From positions 1 through 6,939 of the forward strand of contig CAYQTE010000135.1 of assembly GCA_964420285.1 (NCBI GenBank): a DNA stretch of 6,939 nucleotides, given 5' to 3'. This DNA comes from CAYQTE01 sp964420285. GTDB lineage: Bacteria > Planctomycetota > Phycisphaerae > Tepidisphaerales > Tepidisphaeraceae. The position numbers were made by a program, and so were the translations under genes. This document shows, piece after piece, positions 5,177 through 6,939 of the stretch. The stretch's first letter is position 1. Every line of letters begins with the position of its first letter. The notes under the pieces were generated by a model. That model made no database searches, had not been told where the DNA came from, and saw nothing but the letters and a program-made list of their open reading frames with translations.

Positions 5177-6802
5177 ATGTCTACCAAGCGGACTGTGATA
5201 CTCGGATTGCTCGGACCGACGCTGGACAACGGCCGGGGGCCGCAGCGGTGGGAGCGGTGGCGGCCCAGCGTTTCGTTGTGCCAGCACGAGGATTTGCTCG
5301 TCGACCGCTTCGAGATTCTCTATCAGCCCAAGTTCAAGGCGCTGTGCGATGTCATTTGTCAGGATGTGTCGGCCGTCAGTCCCGAGACGACGGTTCGCCA
5401 GCACGTAGTGCCGTTTGACGACCCGTGGGATTTTGAAGGGGTGTATGGCGCGCTGCTCGACTTTGCCAGGAAATATCCCTTTGCGCCGGAGGAGGAGGAT
5501 TACCTTGTCCATATCACCACCGGCTCGCACGTGGCGCAGATTTGCTTGTTTCTGTTGACCGAGTCGCGTTACCTTCCGGCCAAGCTGGTGCAGACCGCGC
5601 CGCCCGGCAGGCAGCGCGGGGATCTCGGGTCGTACGCGGTGGTCGATCTGGACCTGTCCAAATACGACCGGCTGGCCGCACGCTTCAAGACCGAACTGCG
5701 GGAAAGCACATCGTTCCTCAAGGGCGGCATCGAAACCCGCAACGCTTCATTCAATCGTCTGATCGAGCAGATCGAACAGGTGGCCATCGCATCCAAGGCG
5801 CCGATTCTGCTGACCGGACCGACCGGCGCGGGCAAGTCGCAACTGGCGCGGAGAATCTTCGAACTGAAAAAGCACCGCCGCCGGCTGGATGGAAAATTCA
5901 TCGAAGTGAACTGCGCCACCATCCGCGGCGACGGGGCGATGAGCGCATTGTTCGGCCACACGAGGGGCGCATTCACCGGCGCGGTCCAGGACCGTCCGGG
6001 TCTGCTCCGCGCCGCCGGCGGCGGATTGCTGTTTCTCGACGAAATCGCGGAACTCGGGCCGGATGAACAGGCCATGTTGTTAAGGGCGCTGGAGGAGAAG
6101 CGGTTCCTTCCGGTGGGATCGGACAAGGAGTCGCACAGCGATTTCCAGTTGATTGCCGGGACCAACAGGGATTTGCCGCTGGCGGTGGCCGAAGGTCGGT
6201 TCCGGGAAGACCTGCTGGCGAGGATCAATCTGTGGACGTTTCAACTGCCGGCGCTGCGCGATCGCCGCGAGGACATCGAGCCAAACGTCAGTTTCGAACT
6301 GGAGCAGTTTGCGCGCGTGAACGGAACGATGGTGACGTTCAACAAGGAGGCGCGGGAGCGGTTTTTGAACTTCGCGACCGGCCCGGATGCCCGCTGGACC
6401 GGCAATTTCCGCGATCTCAACGCCGCCATCACGCGCATGGCGACGTTCGCCGCCGGCGGGCGGATCACGGCCGACATCGTGGATAGTGAAATGGCGCGGT
6501 TGCGATCGCACTGGTCGATGGCCGGCGTCGATCAATCCGGCGATGACCTGGAGTCGATAGTCGGCAAGACGGCGTATGGCGAACTGGATCCTTTCGACCG
6601 GGTTCAGCTTGGCGAAGTTCTGCGAGTGTGCCATGACAGCCGCAATTTGTCGGACGCCGGGAGACAGTTGTTTGCCGTCTCGCGGACAAAAAAGGGGACC
6701 ACCAACGATGCGGACCGTCTGCGCAAGTACCTTGCGAGGTTTGGATTGGACTGGTCGCGGATTCGGGGGCGCGAACCCGGCGATATCGAAACGCGGCGAT
6801 GA
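5177..6802 (+). CDS. rtcR: RtcR, sigma-54-dependent activator of the RNA-repair operon
   Basis: The 541-residue product matches RtcR along its length. Residues 1-165 form the CARF-like sensor domain (conserved QRWERWRPSVSLCQ, 23-36; YLVHITTGSHVAQI, 109-122). It is followed by a sigma-54 AAA+ domain: Walker A GPTGAGKS (214-221), the sigma-54 contact loop GAFTGA (264-269), Walker B LLFLDEI (284-290), and the arginine-finger segment FREDLLARINLW (342-353). A helical C-terminal part containing DAGRQLF and NDADRLRKYLARFGL (510-524) resembles the RtcR C-terminus and probably binds DNA. RtcR responds to RNA fragments with processed ends and opens the sigma-54 promoter. Start chosen at ATG 5177, where similarity begins (MSTKRTVILGLLG); the in-frame ATG at 4988 would cross the divergent promoter. 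GGGAG lies only a base or two upstream, so translation initiation looks weak or near-leaderless, fitting low activator levels. Confidence 0.95.
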   Translation: MSTKRTVILGLLGPTLDNGRGPQRWERWRPSVSLCQHEDLLVDRFEILYQPKFKALCDVICQDVSAVSPETTVRQHVVPFDDPWDFEGVYGALLDFARKYPFAPEEEDYLVHITTGSHVAQICLFLLTESRYLPAKLVQTAPPGRQRGDLGSYAVVDLDLSKYDRLAARFKTELRESTSFLKGGIETRNASFNRLIEQIEQVAIASKAPILLTGPTGAGKSQLARRIFELKKHRRRLDGKFIEVNCATIRGDGAMSALFGHTRGAFTGAVQDRPGLLRAAGGGLLFLDEIAELGPDEQAMLLRALEEKRFLPVGSDKESHSDFQLIAGTNRDLPLAVAEGRFREDLLARINLWTFQLPALRDRREDIEPNVSFELEQFARVNGTMVTFNKEARERFLNFATGPDARWTGNFRDLNAAITRMATFAAGGRITADIVDSEMARLRSHWSMAGVDQSGDDLESIVGKTAYGELDPFDRVQLGEVLRVCHDSRNLSDAGRQLFAVSRTKKGTTNDADRLRKYLARFGLDWSRIRGREPGDIETRR

Positions 6803-6939
6803 GATCGACAGCATCGTGGCTGCGGAGGCGGCCCTGCTCGTGCGTCGCAAGACGCTCGCTCGCCCAAGTCAACAATTGGCATGTCGCGGCCAAGGAATGG
6901 CATTGCCGTCGGCGCGCAGTGAGCTACGATGTGTGCGAT

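Noticed and set aside
6799..6939. Frame starting ATG at 6799, overlapping the rtcR stop (ATGA) and open to the window end
   Set aside because: The overlap suggests coupling, but the 47 visible codons have no ribosome binding site of note, are rich in R, C and W, and resemble no family I know. The stretch after rtcR (6803-6939) otherwise shows nothing I can support.

Overview
The window holds an almost complete sigma-54 controlled RNA-repair and RNA-quality locus of the rtcR / rsr / Y RNA / rtcB type. It comes from a GC-rich bacterium. The sigma-54 system, the Ro60 homologue, and the short GC-rich palindromic repeats near the left edge would fit a planctomycete or similar environmental Gram-negative lineage, but the sequence alone does not settle the taxon.

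Layout, right to left. rtcR (5177-6802, + strand) encodes the activator. A 180-base divergent intergenic region carries a -24/-12 promoter that reads leftwards. All genes from there to the left edge lie on the minus strand: rsr (Ro60-like TROVE/VWA protein, 3414-4994); an approximately 530-base non-coding stretch (2845-3372) that I read as a tandem array of four bacterial Y RNAs; rtcB (RNA ligase, GTG start, 1324-2826); an unrecognised 281-residue protein with a HEPN-type R-x4-H motif (462-1307); and a remnant of rtcA of which only the first ~15 codons are recognisable (from 416). A small transposon-like palindromic element (121-338) with an 8-base target-site duplication sits in the remnant's reading frame. 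At the left edge a separate gene begins (first 13 codons, 1-39).

How the parts work together. RtcR family proteins have an N-terminal CARF-like sensor and a sigma-54 AAA+ activator module. They are known to switch on the rsr/rtc operon when damaged RNA appears. Rsr/Ro60 binds Y RNAs and misfolded or damaged RNA, and RtcB joins RNA ends carrying 2',3'-cyclic or 3' phosphate to 5'-hydroxyl ends. The Y RNAs here share a nine-base 5' motif and a six-base 3' motif at the base of a closing stem. At least two carry a circularly permuted tRNA-like module: T arm first, then a closed acceptor-like stem, then D arm, with the Ro-binding stem in place of the anticodon arm. This matches the known YrlA design. 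The notable features are the number and graded degeneration of the Y RNAs, the HEPN-like protein next to the ligase, and the loss of the cyclase rtcA.
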